In this document: positions 50,279 to 59,450 of the stretch, piece by piece
Position numbering within the stretch: the first letter of the stretch is position 1
Layout of the letters: every line of letters starts with the position of its first letter
NCBI GenBank assembly: GCA_002493595.1
Contig: DKZG01000015.1
Coordinates: forward strand, 17,670 to 81,669
From: Ruminococcaceae bacterium UBA7080
Lineage (GTDB): Bacteria; Bacillota; Clostridia; Oscillospirales; Acutalibacteraceae
DNA length: 64,000 nucleotides
Reading direction: 5' to 3'
Program-made: the position numbers and the translations under genes
Notes under the pieces: model-generated
Database searches by the model: none
The model's input: the letters and a program-made list of their open reading frames with translations, nothing else
What the model was told of the DNA's origin: nothing

Positions 50279-51636
50279 GATTTTGGCCTGTGTACGGAAA
50301 TCTAAAAGCAACGCTGGATTACGCAAACAATCCCGATAAGACCACCGCTAAAGAATATCTTGACGACGATCTCTATGCTGCCTTGCGGTACACAGAGAAA
50401 GACAACAAGACTGACCGAAAAATGTATGTGGGCGGCATCAACTGCTCAAAGCAAAATGCTTATGCCGAGATGATTGCCGTACAGCGTCGGTTTGGACTTC
50501 GTGGCACGATCGTTGGTTTTCATGGCATACAGAGTTTTCGTGATGGTGAAGTCACACCGGAAGAAGTATTTGAGATCGGAAAGGAAACAGCTCGTCGTAT
50601 GTGGGGAGATAAGTATCAAGTGTTGGTTACCGTCCACCTGAACACAGATAATTTACACTGTCATTTTGTTGTGAATTCGGTTTCGTTTAAAGACGGACTG
50701 AAATTCAAAAATCAAATCGGAGATCACAAGGAACTTAGAAAAATATCCGATGCCATTTGTCGAGAGCGTGGCTTGTCTGTGCTTGAAAACAGCGAATTTT
50801 ACAGCAAGGGTAAAAAGAAAGAGTATTGGGTTCATGAAAATGGTCAGAAAACGCACCGTGACTTTTTGAAGGAAGATATTGAGTACTGTCTATCTTATGC
50901 TTCCACACCGTCAGAATTTGAACGACAATTATGGGGACTTGGTTACACTCTTGATCCTACCCGTTTTTCCGTCAAAGCAAAGCATTGGGACAGATCCGTT
51001 CGACTTGCGAGGATCGGTTTTACAAAAGACATTGTAAATGAAAGATTGGAACAGAACCAAAATAACAGATATTTCCACACTTTGGAATGGAACTATCACT
51101 TGCCGTACAAGCCGAAGAAGTTTCCGCTTGAGGGACTGTTAAAAGAACTTGAATTTGATATAGAGCACAGCTACAAGCCTGAAACGGTACTCGTAGATGT
51201 GCTCTTTTATATGATCATCACTATATTCAAAATCATTTATGAAATGAAAGATACGATCCTTTTGTCTCCCGATCTTCGTGCGGCAGAAAAGGACTTAAAA
51301 GCATATATTTCTGATTATCATTTTTTGCAGAATAACAATATTCGCACAATTCCAGAGCTGCAAAATTACATCACTGAGACACAAAAGCGAATTGCAGACC
51401 TTGAAACCGTGCGGAACAAGATCAGCAACAAAATCCGCCGACCGAAATCACCGGAGGAACAGACTGAAAACAAAGAACGGCGCAAGACTATGACAAAACA
51501 GATTACACCGCTGAGAAAGAAATTAAAACAAGCGGAGAAAACTCTTGAAAAATCTCCGCATTTATATGAATTACTGAAAACTGAACACGAGCTGGAAAAG
51601 AAAGCTCGCAACAGATATTTAGAGAGGAGTCGATAA
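50266..51636 (+). CDS. Relaxase/mobilization nuclease (MobA/VirD2-type)
   Basis: A 456-residue protein. The relaxase domain covers about 1-180: possible catalytic Tyr near residue 19 (DYANNPDK), and the metal motif HLNTDNLHCH (His 124, 131, 133). A long helical C-terminus rich in Lys/Glu (about 290-456) follows. It nicks oriT and leads the DNA strand in transfer. The start is GTG with GGAG upstream, overlapping mobC. Confidence 0.92.
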   Translation: MAVVGFWPVYGNLKATLDYANNPDKTTAKEYLDDDLYAALRYTEKDNKTDRKMYVGGINCSKQNAYAEMIAVQRRFGLRGTIVGFHGIQSFRDGEVTPEEVFEIGKETARRMWGDKYQVLVTVHLNTDNLHCHFVVNSVSFKDGLKFKNQIGDHKELRKISDAICRERGLSVLENSEFYSKGKKKEYWVHENGQKTHRDFLKEDIEYCLSYASTPSEFERQLWGLGYTLDPTRFSVKAKHWDRSVRLARIGFTKDIVNERLEQNQNNRYFHTLEWNYHLPYKPKKFPLEGLLKELEFDIEHSYKPETVLVDVLFYMIITIFKIIYEMKDTILLSPDLRAAEKDLKAYISDYHFLQNNNIRTIPELQNYITETQKRIADLETVRNKISNKIRRPKSPEEQTENKERRKTMTKQITPLRKKLKQAEKTLEKSPHLYELLKTEHELEKKARNRYLERSR

Positions 51637-51640
51637 GAAT

Positions 51641-52474
51641 ATGAAAAATACAAAGAAATCGGTTATGATATCGACCGAGAAAATCCGTCCCTTTGAGGGG
51701 CATCCGTACAAGGTAAAGGACGATGATGAAATGAACAGCCTGATTGAAAGCATACAGACACAAGGTGTTCTTTCACCGATCATCGTCCGACCAATAGAAA
51801 ACACAGATGAATACGAGGTGATAAGCGGACACCGCCGCTTACACGCAAGTATCAAGGCAGGGATCAAAGAAGTCCCTGTCTTAATTTATGCCGTCAGCCG
51901 TGATGAGGCGGCAGTTATGCTTGTAGATAGCAATCTGCACCGTGAGCATATTTTGCCCAGCGAAAAAGCATTTAGTTACAAACTAAAACATGAAGCATTG
52001 AAGCATCAGGGTATCACTTGTGGACAAGTTGGCCACAAGTCCCGTGATGATATCTCAGATGCAGAAAGTGGAAGGCAGATTCAGCGATATATCCGTCTTA
52101 CTAATCTCATCGCCGAACTTCTTGATCTGATGGACGAAGGCAAAATTGCTTTTTCAGTGGGTGTAGAGTTGTCGTATCTTGACGATCAGCTTCAATATGA
52201 CCTCCTAAATGAAATCGAAATGAATGACTGTACACCGTCTTATGCTCAGTCAGTCCGTATGCACAAGGCGTACAACACAGGAGTTCTCAACCGTGATTGT
52301 ATCAGCGTCATTATGTCTGAGCAGAAAGCGAATCAGCGAGAAATGTTCCGTATGCCAATGGAACAGATAAGGAAGTATGCACCCAAAGCTACCGAAAAGC
52401 AACTTAAAGACTTTGTTATCAAAGCCTGTGAACATTACAAGAAATATTTACAGCGTCAGCGTGACGCAAGATAA
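51641..52474 (+). CDS. ParB/Spo0J-family partition-like protein
   Basis: A 277-residue protein. The ParB N-terminal domain shows IRPFEGHPYKVKDDDEM, SIQTQGVLSPIIVRP and EVISGHRRLHASIKAG (GHRR box), followed by a helix-turn-helix region. There is no ParA partner next to it. In mobilizable elements such proteins may help maintenance or regulation. The ATG is four bases after the relaxase stop, with AGGAG upstream. Confidence 0.88.
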   Translation: MKNTKKSVMISTEKIRPFEGHPYKVKDDDEMNSLIESIQTQGVLSPIIVRPIENTDEYEVISGHRRLHASIKAGIKEVPVLIYAVSRDEAAVMLVDSNLHREHILPSEKAFSYKLKHEALKHQGITCGQVGHKSRDDISDAESGRQIQRYIRLTNLIAELLDLMDEGKIAFSVGVELSYLDDQLQYDLLNEIEMNDCTPSYAQSVRMHKAYNTGVLNRDCISVIMSEQKANQREMFRMPMEQIRKYAPKATEKQLKDFVIKACEHYKKYLQRQRDAR

Positions 52475-52484
52475 GGAGAAGAAA

Positions 52485-52769
52485 ATGAAAAGCAATGGAA
52501 CAAAAGAATTAAGATTTATAGTCGGCTTAGGAACTGATGATCACGAATACAGCGTAAACGGGGTGAGATATGTCGTCTCATCCCGTTTTCAAAAGCCGTT
52601 TGAAAAACCGCTGAATCCGATGATGTCCGAAAGGATAAATGATTATCTTTCCGGCGATTTCGCAGAATTGACGGTAGGTGAACACAGCAGTACAATGATG
52701 ACGGAATATGTGTGTTCGACTGTCGGAGAGGAGGCATTATGCAGTCGAAAAAATCAAAAGAGAATATAG
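52485..52769 (+). CDS. Small conserved protein of TnpX-type elements
   Basis: 94 residues; function unknown. VNGVRYVVSSRFQ followed by PMMSERINDYLSGDFAEL recalls small proteins encoded next to element recombinases. AAGGAG lies upstream of the ATG, and its 3' end overlaps the serine recombinase start by 31 bases. The longer ORF that begins inside parB has no support. Confidence 0.65.
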   Translation: MKSNGTKELRFIVGLGTDDHEYSVNGVRYVVSSRFQKPFEKPLNPMMSERINDYLSGDFAELTVGEHSSTMMTEYVCSTVGEEALCSRKNQKRI

Positions 52770-54451
52770 GAATTACAGCGTTATACTGTCGTCTTAGTCG
52801 TGACGACGGCTCTGATAGCGAGAGTAACTCTATCGCAAATCAGAAAAGGCTTTTATCTCAAAAGGCAAAAGAATACGGACTTACAAACACAAAATGCTAT
52901 GTGGATGACGGTTATACAGGTACGAATTTCAATCGACCCGGGTTTCAGGCAATGCTTGACGATATTGATATGGGGTATGTTTCAACCGTTATGGTAAAAG
53001 ACTTATCCCGTCTCGGGCGAGATTATGTAGCAGTCGGTAACTACACTGACAGCTACTTTCCCGACAGAAATATCCGATTTATTGCCGTTAACGATATGGT
53101 GGATAGCGACGAGGGTGAAAACGAGCTTGCACCATTCCGTAATGTCATGAACGAGATGTATGCAAGAGACATTTCAAGAAAGGTTCGTTCTGCTCACCGT
53201 ATTCGTGGCAACTGCGGAGAACCACTATCCCAACCGCCATATGGTTATCTGAAATCCCCAGAGAATAAAAAGAAGTGGATCATAGAACCGGAAGCGGCGG
53301 CAGTAGTAAGGGACATCTTTAGAATGTGCATGGAGGGCAAAGGTAATGAAACCATAGCTCATATCCTGTCAGACCGAAAAATCATGACGCCTACCGCTTA
53401 TTGGAGAGAGCGCGGTATTAACCGTGGCGGTAAAAAATCACAACCTGATCCGTACAAATGGAAAAACTCAACTGTCGGCAAAATACTTGCCAATCAGGAG
53501 TACTGTGGTGATATCATCAATTTCAAGACTTACTCAAAATCTTTCAAGAATAAGGCAAGGATTGAAAATTCAAAGGATAACTGGGTGATCTTCAAGGATA
53601 TTCACGAGCCGATCATTGAGCGTTCCGTATTTGAACGGGTACAGGAGATCAAGTCGAAAACAAAGCGCCGAGCACCGAAAGCAGATAATGGCGGTAAACA
53701 TTTACTGTCTGATTATCTCTACTGTGCCGACTGTGGTAAAAAGCTATGGTATCATACCAACACACTCAACAAGGACATCCACTATTTCAGTTGTTCCAAT
53801 TACGAGAAGGATTACCGTGGCACCTGTAAAAGCCGTCACTATATCCGTGCAGATGCGGTGGAACAAGTCGTAAAGCTGGAACTTCGGCGGTTGGCAGGTT
53901 TCCTAAGAGATGATGAAGAAACATTTGCGGAGATACTCTCACAGAAAACGAACAAGGATATTCTGAGAGAGCAGAAGCATCTCGAAAGCGAGTTAAACAA
54001 AGCAATAACACGGTCTGAGACGGTTTCAAGACTTTACGAAAAGCTGTACGAAGATAATGCCACAGGTAAAGTTACAGACGAATGGTTTATGCAGCTATCT
54101 CATAAGTACGAAGTAGAGCGCATGGAACTGAAAGCGAAAATATCCGAGCTACGGCAAAAGCTGAATGCTATCGGAGAAATGCAGTACGGGAAAGACGCAT
54201 TTATATCAGCGATCCGCAAGTTTATGCAAATGGATACTCTGACAGCACCGCTGCTTCAAGAGTTGATAGATCATATTGAGGTTTACGAAACTGAAGGGGT
54301 CGGAAAAAATAGAACCCAGCGTATTGTGATCTACTATCGTTTTGTCGGATATATTGAAATTCCCGAAGTACCAATAGTGCTCAGAGACAATTATATCGCC
54401 GACACACGGCAGGGTGTTGCGGTTGAGTATATCCCAGGCAAATCGGCATAA
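52739..54451 (+). CDS. Large serine recombinase (TnpX-like)
   Basis: A 570-residue protein. The resolvase domain has the catalytic Ser near residue 20 (YCRLSRDDGSDSES), then DDGYTGTNFNRPGF and VKDLSRLGRDY. The recombinase domain (GEPLSQPPYGYLK, ILANQEYCGD), the zinc ribbon (CADCGKKL...C) and a coiled-coil region follow. It should excise and integrate the element without host factors. GAGGAGG lies upstream of the ATG. It ends 100 bases from the right element end, the usual place. Confidence 0.92.
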   Translation: MQSKKSKENIGITALYCRLSRDDGSDSESNSIANQKRLLSQKAKEYGLTNTKCYVDDGYTGTNFNRPGFQAMLDDIDMGYVSTVMVKDLSRLGRDYVAVGNYTDSYFPDRNIRFIAVNDMVDSDEGENELAPFRNVMNEMYARDISRKVRSAHRIRGNCGEPLSQPPYGYLKSPENKKKWIIEPEAAAVVRDIFRMCMEGKGNETIAHILSDRKIMTPTAYWRERGINRGGKKSQPDPYKWKNSTVGKILANQEYCGDIINFKTYSKSFKNKARIENSKDNWVIFKDIHEPIIERSVFERVQEIKSKTKRRAPKADNGGKHLLSDYLYCADCGKKLWYHTNTLNKDIHYFSCSNYEKDYRGTCKSRHYIRADAVEQVVKLELRRLAGFLRDDEETFAEILSQKTNKDILREQKHLESELNKAITRSETVSRLYEKLYEDNATGKVTDEWFMQLSHKYEVERMELKAKISELRQKLNAIGEMQYGKDAFISAIRKFMQMDTLTAPLLQELIDHIEVYETEGVGKNRTQRIVIYYRFVGYIEIPEVPIVLRDNYIADTRQGVAVEYIPGKSA

Positions 54452-54452
54452 C

Positions 54453-54480
54453 AAAAAGAGCAGGCGAACTGCTTGCTCTT
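54453..54480 (-). terminator. Hairpin with minus-strand T-run after the recombinase
   Basis: A 10-bp stem (AAGAGCAGGC with GCTTGCTCTT, one G-U) and TTTTTG on the minus strand. It blocks transcription entering from the tRNA side. Confidence 0.65.
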
Positions 54481-54505
54481 ACATAACGAATGTGCAATTG
54501 ATAAA

Positions 54506-54550
54506 GAAAAATCGAGTGTCCATAACTCAAATCCGTTATGAACACTCGAT
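54506..54550 (-). terminator. Element-borne terminator for tRNA-Leu
   Basis: On the minus strand, arms of ATCGAGTGT and ACACTCGAT, extended inward by CATAAC/GTTATG, are followed by TTTTC. It lies directly after the tRNA 3' end and replaces the original terminator now at 37415-37450. Confidence 0.75.
54527..54548 (-). repeat. Right terminal inverted repeat of the element
   Basis: 21 of 22 positions match the reverse complement of 37455-37476. Confidence 0.65.
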
Positions 54551-54551
54551 A

Positions 54552-54560
54552 TGGTGCGAG
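54552..54560. repeat. attR-like direct repeat inside the tRNA-Leu 3' end
   Basis: TGGTGCGAG, identical to 37450-37458 in the same orientation. Confidence 0.6.
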
Positions 54561-54636
54561 AGACGGGACTTGAACCCGTACGAGTCGCCCCACACGCCCC
54601 TCAAACGTGCGCGTCTGCCGATTCCGCCACTCTCGC
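54552..54636 (-). tRNA. tRNA-Leu (anticodon GAG)
   Basis: 85 nt with encoded CCA. The acceptor stem is GCGAGAG/CTCTCGC; the anticodon stem CACGT/GCGTG (T-G wobble) holds loop TTGAGGG; a long variable arm and GGTTCAAGTCC T-arm are typical of tRNA-Leu. It is the integration site of the element and remains complete. Confidence 0.96.
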
Positions 54637-54649
54637 GTCAACGATATGA

Positions 54650-54678
54650 ATTATATCAGAACAGGTTACATTTGTCAA
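54650..54678 (-). promoter_or_regulatory. Consensus promoter of tRNA-Leu
   Basis: On the minus strand a perfect TTGACA, a 17-base spacer and a perfect TATAAT, 13 bases before the tRNA. Confidence 0.9.
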
Positions 54679-54695
54679 CACTTTTTTTAAATTAA

Positions 54696-55364
54696 TTAAA
54701 AAAGTTTGGGAATATAATCTGCACTGTCAATGATAACAGATGGTGAAGCCGAAAAGAGACATTCAAAGCTGCGAAATCCCCAAGAGCATCCCACACTTTC
54801 TATACCTGCGTTTTTTGCTGTATAAATATCAACATCGCTGTCGCCGAAAAAAATCGCCTCACATGGCTTACAGCCAAGATTTTTTAAAGCGAGATTGGCT
54901 GTATGGGGATCAGGTTTTTTAGCGACCTCCTCTGTTGCACCGATAACAAAATTAAAATAATCTCTTCCAAAAAGCGTTTCAATCATTTTAACAGCACATT
55001 TATGTGGCTTATTCGTAACTACAGCAAGCTTAATTCCGCGTGCCTTCAGGTTTTCAAGTGCAGCATTTATCCCATCATAAACATAAGCATTATCAAGAAG
55101 TATCTCATTATATTTTTTCTGGAACAGATCAAGAGCCTTATCAAGCTCACATTCAGGCAGCTTATGCTCAAAAGCTCTGTCCAAAAGTTTCTTTGCCCCA
55201 TTGCCGACAAAAGCTCTGTAGTCAGCTTCCGTCCATTTAGGGTTCACACCGTATGACTCCAGCACATATGCTGTTGCTCTGCCCAAATCTTTGACAGTAT
55301 CAACCAGCGTACCGTCTAAATCAAACAATGCTGATTTAAAACAACTATCGCTCATATAAATCAC
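54696..55364 (-). CDS. HAD-family phosphatase (phosphoglycolate phosphatase-like)
   Basis: A 222-residue HAD hydrolase, subfamily IA. The motifs are FDLDGTLVDT (nucleophile Asp), VVTNKPH (motif II) and FFGDSDVDIYTAKNAG (motif IV). The helical cap suits phosphoglycolate phosphatase or pyrophosphatase PpaX; the substrate is not fixed by sequence. The start is probably GTG at 55364 with AGGA five bases upstream, overlapping potD by 20 bases; an ATG three codons later is the alternative. Confidence 0.88.
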   Translation of the reverse strand: MIYMSDSCFKSALFDLDGTLVDTVKDLGRATAYVLESYGVNPKWTEADYRAFVGNGAKKLLDRAFEHKLPECELDKALDLFQKKYNEILLDNAYVYDGINAALENLKARGIKLAVVTNKPHKCAVKMIETLFGRDYFNFVIGATEEVAKKPDPHTANLALKNLGCKPCEAIFFGDSDVDIYTAKNAGIESVGCSWGFRSFECLFSASPSVIIDSADYIPKLF

Positions 55365-56604
55365 TTAAATCCTGCTCTTTCTTCTTTTTATAAACCGAAA
55401 CTGCCTTAACTATAATAACAATAACAGCAGCTCCTCCTATAACAGCACATTCAATATATATTCTTCTGTCCTGCAATTCACTCTCAACAGAAAGCTTTCC
55501 GCTTTTCACCTGTGTCCACAACTTATTCTCAAGTTCAATAATATTTTGCGGAAGATTTTCAAAATACTGCGTTCTTAATTCCTCATCGGGATAAATTACT
55601 TCTTCATCGTAAAGTGAACTTTCTTCATTATTTTCAACTGTAATATTAGGAGAACGATAAAAGATATACTCACAATTTTCAAAAGCTACCTGAGGTTCAT
55701 GCATAAAATTAATAAATGCTTCAGCACCCTTTTTATTTTGTGAACACTTTGGAACACAAAATGCATCATAGAATTCATTAACGCCCTCTTTTGGAAAACA
55801 GTAACCTAAATCTGCATTATTTTCAAGCATAAGCAAATAATCACCGGCGTAATAGGTTGCAAAAGCATATTCGCCGCTTTCCATAAGATTGAAAACCTCA
55901 TCCATTACATAAATGGGACTGACTAAATCCCTCTGCTCGGCTAAAAGCTCAGCTGCTTTTATCCAGTCATTTTCATGAATTGTATTATAATCCTGGCTTA
56001 ATCTTGCCTGTGCAATAGCAAAAGCATCACGCGGGTTATTAAACATCAACACCTTACCACGATACTGTTCATCCCAAAGCACATCCCAACTGTCAGGCTC
56101 TTTATCAACAAGCGTTTTATTGTATATCAGAACTGTAGTTCCCACATTAAAACAAACCGTATATTTTTGCTCAGGATCAACAGAGAGGTGCTGAAATTCT
56201 TCAGATATAAGCTTTATATTGGGAATATTGCTGTAATCCAGTTCAAGCAGCATATCCTCGCTGAGCAATCGTTCAATCATATAATCGCTGGGTGCAATAA
56301 CATCATAAGATACACCGCCACCGGCAAGCTTTGAGTACATATTCTCATTAGATTCGAAATTAGTATAATTAACTTTCGCACCGGTAAGTCTTTCAAACTC
56401 GGATACAACATCCATTGAGCCCTCTTCGCCATCTGAAATATATTCACCCCAGTTATAAACATTGACTGTTGTACCTTGCAAACCGAGATTTTTATAATAC
56501 GCAATCTGTTCATCGGAAAAATATTTATCCTCAGCATAAGCACTCAAGGGCATTAAGTTAAAAGCAAGGGTAAAAATAGTTAAAAGTACAGCAAATCTTT
56601 TCAT
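55345..56604 (-). CDS. potD: Polyamine-binding protein PotD, with C-terminal membrane anchor
   Basis: A 419-residue extracellular binding protein. The signal peptide (about 1-24, ending AYA) has no lipobox Cys. The family features are VNVYNWGEYI, a YDVIAPSDYMIERL motif and NNPRDAFAIA. At the C-terminus a transmembrane helix (about 380-402) and Lys-rich tail could anchor the protein, replacing the usual lipid anchor. It delivers spermidine/putrescine to PotBC. It overlaps potC by four bases (ATGA). Confidence 0.9.
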   Translation of the reverse strand: MKRFAVLLTIFTLAFNLMPLSAYAEDKYFSDEQIAYYKNLGLQGTTVNVYNWGEYISDGEEGSMDVVSEFERLTGAKVNYTNFESNENMYSKLAGGGVSYDVIAPSDYMIERLLSEDMLLELDYSNIPNIKLISEEFQHLSVDPEQKYTVCFNVGTTVLIYNKTLVDKEPDSWDVLWDEQYRGKVLMFNNPRDAFAIAQARLSQDYNTIHENDWIKAAELLAEQRDLVSPIYVMDEVFNLMESGEYAFATYYAGDYLLMLENNADLGYCFPKEGVNEFYDAFCVPKCSQNKKGAEAFINFMHEPQVAFENCEYIFYRSPNITVENNEESSLYDEEVIYPDEELRTQYFENLPQNIIELENKLWTQVKSGKLSVESELQDRRIYIECAVIGGAAVIVIIVKAVSVYKKKKEQDLSDLYER

Positions 56605-57422
56605 CGCTCTTCACTCTTACCCTTGCGTTCTATTTTATTCTGTGCAACATTCATTAAAATCAACAAAATCAAAATAACAGCAAACATTAACGTTGAAAGA
56701 GCAAACATATCCGGCTTAACTCTTTTTTTGGTCATTGAAAAAATATAAATCGGCAATGTCTGAAAACTTGGACCATTTGTAAAATAGCTGATAATAAAAT
56801 CATCCATTGAGAGCGTAAAACTCATTACACACCCGGTGATTATACCACTGAGTATTTCAGGAAAAACGACTTTAAAAAAGGCTTTTAAAGGCTTGCATCC
56901 AAGATCAACTGCAGCTTCATAAATATGCATATCAAACTGTCTGAGTTTAGGCATAACATTTAATATTACATAAGGCAAGGCAAAGGTGACATGGGCAACC
57001 AGCAAGGTCCAAAAACCCAGCACATCACTTTTTCTTACTAACGCACCTGCAAATACAAACAGCAGCATCATAGAAATACCTGTCACTATTTCCGGATTCA
57101 TCATCGGAACATTGGTTACATTCATCATTGCTGATTTGTACAGCCTATTTTTTGAATTAAAAAGACCTACTGCTGCCATTACACCGAGAATGGTTGCAGC
57201 TGCAGCAGTACAAACAGCAAGAACCACCGTGTTTTTTAACGATTGCATTGCCGCTGTGTCATTAAACATTTCCCTGTACCAATGAAGTGAAAAGGAATCA
57301 AATGTATAGGTGCTGGCTGTTGAATTAAAAGAGAACAGCATCATAACAGCAATAGGTGCATAAAGGAAAACGAATATGAACACAAGATAAAGTTTTGAAA
57401 TAACAGAGGCTTTCTTTTTCAT
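56601..57422 (-). CDS. potC: Polyamine ABC transporter permease PotC
   Basis: A 273-residue permease with six transmembrane segments. The EAA loop is EAAVDLGCKPLKAFFKVVFP. A SMDDFIISYF segment is typical of PotC. It overlaps potB and potD by four bases each. Confidence 0.93.
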   Translation of the reverse strand: MKKKASVISKLYLVFIFVFLYAPIAVMMLFSFNSTASTYTFDSFSLHWYREMFNDTAAMQSLKNTVVLAVCTAAAATILGVMAAVGLFNSKNRLYKSAMMNVTNVPMMNPEIVTGISMMLLFVFAGALVRKSDVLGFWTLLVAHVTFALPYVILNVMPKLRQFDMHIYEAAVDLGCKPLKAFFKVVFPEILSGIITGCVMSFTLSMDDFIISYFTNGPSFQTLPIYIFSMTKKRVKPDMFALSTLMFAVILILLILMNVAQNKIERKGKSEER

Positions 57423-58243
57423 ATAATAACACCTCCGTCATTTTTGTCATCAGCACCAAAATAATTCATAACACCAAGGCAGACCAAAATAAGAAGCATA
57501 AGAACAAACGAAAGAGCAGCACCAAGATTATAATTATTTGCACTCTGGAACTGTGTTTCAATAACATCGCCTATAAGAACAATCTGCCCACCGCCAAGCT
57601 TTTGCGTAATATAAAAAGTGGATACACACGGAACAAAAACCATTGTAACTCCGCTCAGGACTCCCGGAATCGAAAGCGGAAGCACTACTTTTTGCATGAC
57701 CTGCAGTCTATTTGAACCTAAATCTTCAGCTGCTTCAATCAGAGAATTATCCAGCTTTGAAAGAACCGAATAAATCGGCAAAATCATATATGGCAAAAAG
57801 TTGTATACCATACCCAGAATAACCGCCCCGCTTGTATTAATTAGCTTTAAAGGCTGAAATCCGATTGAAGAAAGTATATTATTAATCACACCCGAGTCAC
57901 CTAAAATAGTCATCCAGCTATAGGTTCTTATAAGAAAATTCATCCACATCGGCAGCATAACCAGAAGCACCATCATCTGCTGTCTTCGAACAGATAGCTT
58001 TGAAAAAATATACGCAAACGGATATCCGATTAATAGGCATATTGCCGTTGCAGCAAGACCATAAAGAACCGAAAGAAGAATGGTCGGAATATATGAAGGT
58101 ATTTGTGAAACACTCTCAAGTGAAAAAGCTCCTGTTCTGTCAGTAAAAGCGTAGTACGCAACCATAACAAGAGGAGCAATAATAAATAGGATGCTCCATA
58201 GCAAATACGGTTTATCAAGAAACTTGGTTCTATGTTTATTCAT
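57419..58243 (-). CDS. potB: Polyamine ABC transporter permease PotB
   Basis: A 274-residue permease with six transmembrane segments. The EAA loop is EAAEDLGSNRLQVMQKVVLP. The start was set at the ATG at 58243, which has GGAGG nine bases upstream and overlaps potA by eight bases; the longer ORF runs antisense-like through the potA end. Confidence 0.92.
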   Translation of the reverse strand: MNKHRTKFLDKPYLLWSILFIIAPLVMVAYYAFTDRTGAFSLESVSQIPSYIPTILLSVLYGLAATAICLLIGYPFAYIFSKLSVRRQQMMVLLVMLPMWMNFLIRTYSWMTILGDSGVINNILSSIGFQPLKLINTSGAVILGMVYNFLPYMILPIYSVLSKLDNSLIEAAEDLGSNRLQVMQKVVLPLSIPGVLSGVTMVFVPCVSTFYITQKLGGGQIVLIGDVIETQFQSANNYNLGAALSFVLMLLILVCLGVMNYFGADDKNDGGVII

Positions 58244-59372
58244 CTTCGCCTTCCTCCCAATTATAGGATGCATCAGAAATATGATCCATCTCATCAGAGA
58301 AAGAAGAATAGTCACCGAACTCGCCGCTGTATTCACTTCTGTTCATAATGTGAATGGCATCAGGCTCAATATACATACCTATTCTTTCACCCACCTTATG
58401 ATTTTCCTCAGTGGTTTGTATCATCCAGATAAATCCGCCTACATCAACCAATATCTCAAAGTGAACGCCCTTAAATGTAACACTTGTAATATTTCCGGTG
58501 AGAGAAGCCTTTGCACCCGGTTCAACAATCTTGATATCCTCCGGTCTTACAACAGCCTCAACAAATGCATTTTCACCGAATCCAAAATCAAGGCAGTCAA
58601 AAGTAACTCCGCCGAATGAAACAACATAATCCCTAAGCATAACAGCATCAACAATATTGGATTCACCTATAAAATCAGCAACAAAAGCATTAACCGGTTC
58701 ATTATAAATATCCATCGGTGAACCTATCTGCTGAATCTTACCCTTATCCATAACTACTACCGTATCTGACATAGACAATGCCTCTTCCTGATCATGGGTA
58801 ACATAAATAAAGGTTATACCGAGTCTTTGCTGTATGGATTTAAGCTCGGTTTGCATATCCTTTCTCAGCTTAAGATCAAGTGCACCTAACGGCTCATCCA
58901 GCAACAATACATGAGGATTATTAGCCAGTGCTCTTGCAATGGCTACACGCTGCTGCTGACCGCCGGAAAGTGAATCAATGCTCCTTTTCTCAAATCCTTT
59001 AAGATTTACAAGCTCCAGCATCTGCGCAACCGTATGACGAATTTCATCCTTGGATTTTTTCTGCAGCTTAGGACCGAATGCAATATTCTCATATACATTT
59101 AAATGCGAAAAAAGAGCATAACGCTGAAAAATGGTGTTCACCTTTCTTTTATGCGGCGGAACATCATTTATTTTTTTGCCTTCAAAAATAATATCTCCGC
59201 TGTCAGGCTCAATAAAGCCTGCGATGCATCGAAGGGTTGTGGTTTTGCCGCAGCCCGAAGGTCCTAAAAGCGTTATAAACTCTTTTTTATTTATATATAA
59301 ATTCAATTTATCAAGTACAACATTGTCACCGTATTTAACAGTGATATCCTTTAAATCGATTATCTTTTCCAA
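58236..59372 (-). CDS. potA: Polyamine ABC transporter ATPase PotA
   Basis: A 378-residue ATPase. Walker A GPSGCGKTT, Q-loop, signature LSGGQQQRVAIARAL, Walker B LLLDEPLGALD and the H-loop are complete. The C-terminal TOBE domain has VRPEDIKIVEPG. The tail is acidic and longer than usual. The start is probably TTG at 59372, with GAGG about ten bases upstream; the ATG at 59387 has no ribosome binding site. It is first in potABCD. Confidence 0.92.
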   Translation of the reverse strand: MEKIIDLKDITVKYGDNVVLDKLNLYINKKEFITLLGPSGCGKTTTLRCIAGFIEPDSGDIIFEGKKINDVPPHKRKVNTIFQRYALFSHLNVYENIAFGPKLQKKSKDEIRHTVAQMLELVNLKGFEKRSIDSLSGGQQQRVAIARALANNPHVLLLDEPLGALDLKLRKDMQTELKSIQQRLGITFIYVTHDQEEALSMSDTVVVMDKGKIQQIGSPMDIYNEPVNAFVADFIGESNIVDAVMLRDYVVSFGGVTFDCLDFGFGENAFVEAVVRPEDIKIVEPGAKASLTGNITSVTFKGVHFEILVDVGGFIWMIQTTEENHKVGERIGMYIEPDAIHIMNRSEYSGEFGDYSSFSDEMDHISDASYNWEEGEDE

Positions 59373-59421
59373 TATGCACATCCTCATTTTTTAACACGAT
59401 TTGACACATAGCCATAGAATA

Positions 59422-59450
59422 AATATAAATAAATAACAAAGAAAAGTCAA
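59422..59450 (-). promoter_or_regulatory. Sigma-A-type promoter of potABCD
   Basis: On the minus strand TTGACT, a 17-base spacer and TATATT; the -35 box overlaps the end of dpaB. Confidence 0.65.

Larger units (their letters stand above)
37459..54551. mobile_element. Inferred ~17-kb integrative mobilizable element at tRNA-Leu(GAG)
   Basis: Bounded by a 9-bp direct repeat of the tRNA-Leu 3' end and by near-identical 22-bp terminal inverted repeats. It holds tnpV, sigma-like HTH, oriT-like region, mobC, relaxase, parB-like and large serine recombinase genes, a set typical of Tn4451/TnpX-type elements, plus two cargo modules (retron; invertible-promoter TIR/SPFH operon). The serine recombinase gene ends 100 bases from the right end. 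There are no type IV secretion genes, so transfer would need a helper. The boundaries are inference from sequence. Confidence 0.7.

Noticed and set aside
37455..54548. The 22-bp terminal inverted repeats as a second, element-wide inversion system
   Set aside because: They sit on the inferred insertion boundaries beside the direct repeats of the tRNA end, so they are better explained as element ends.
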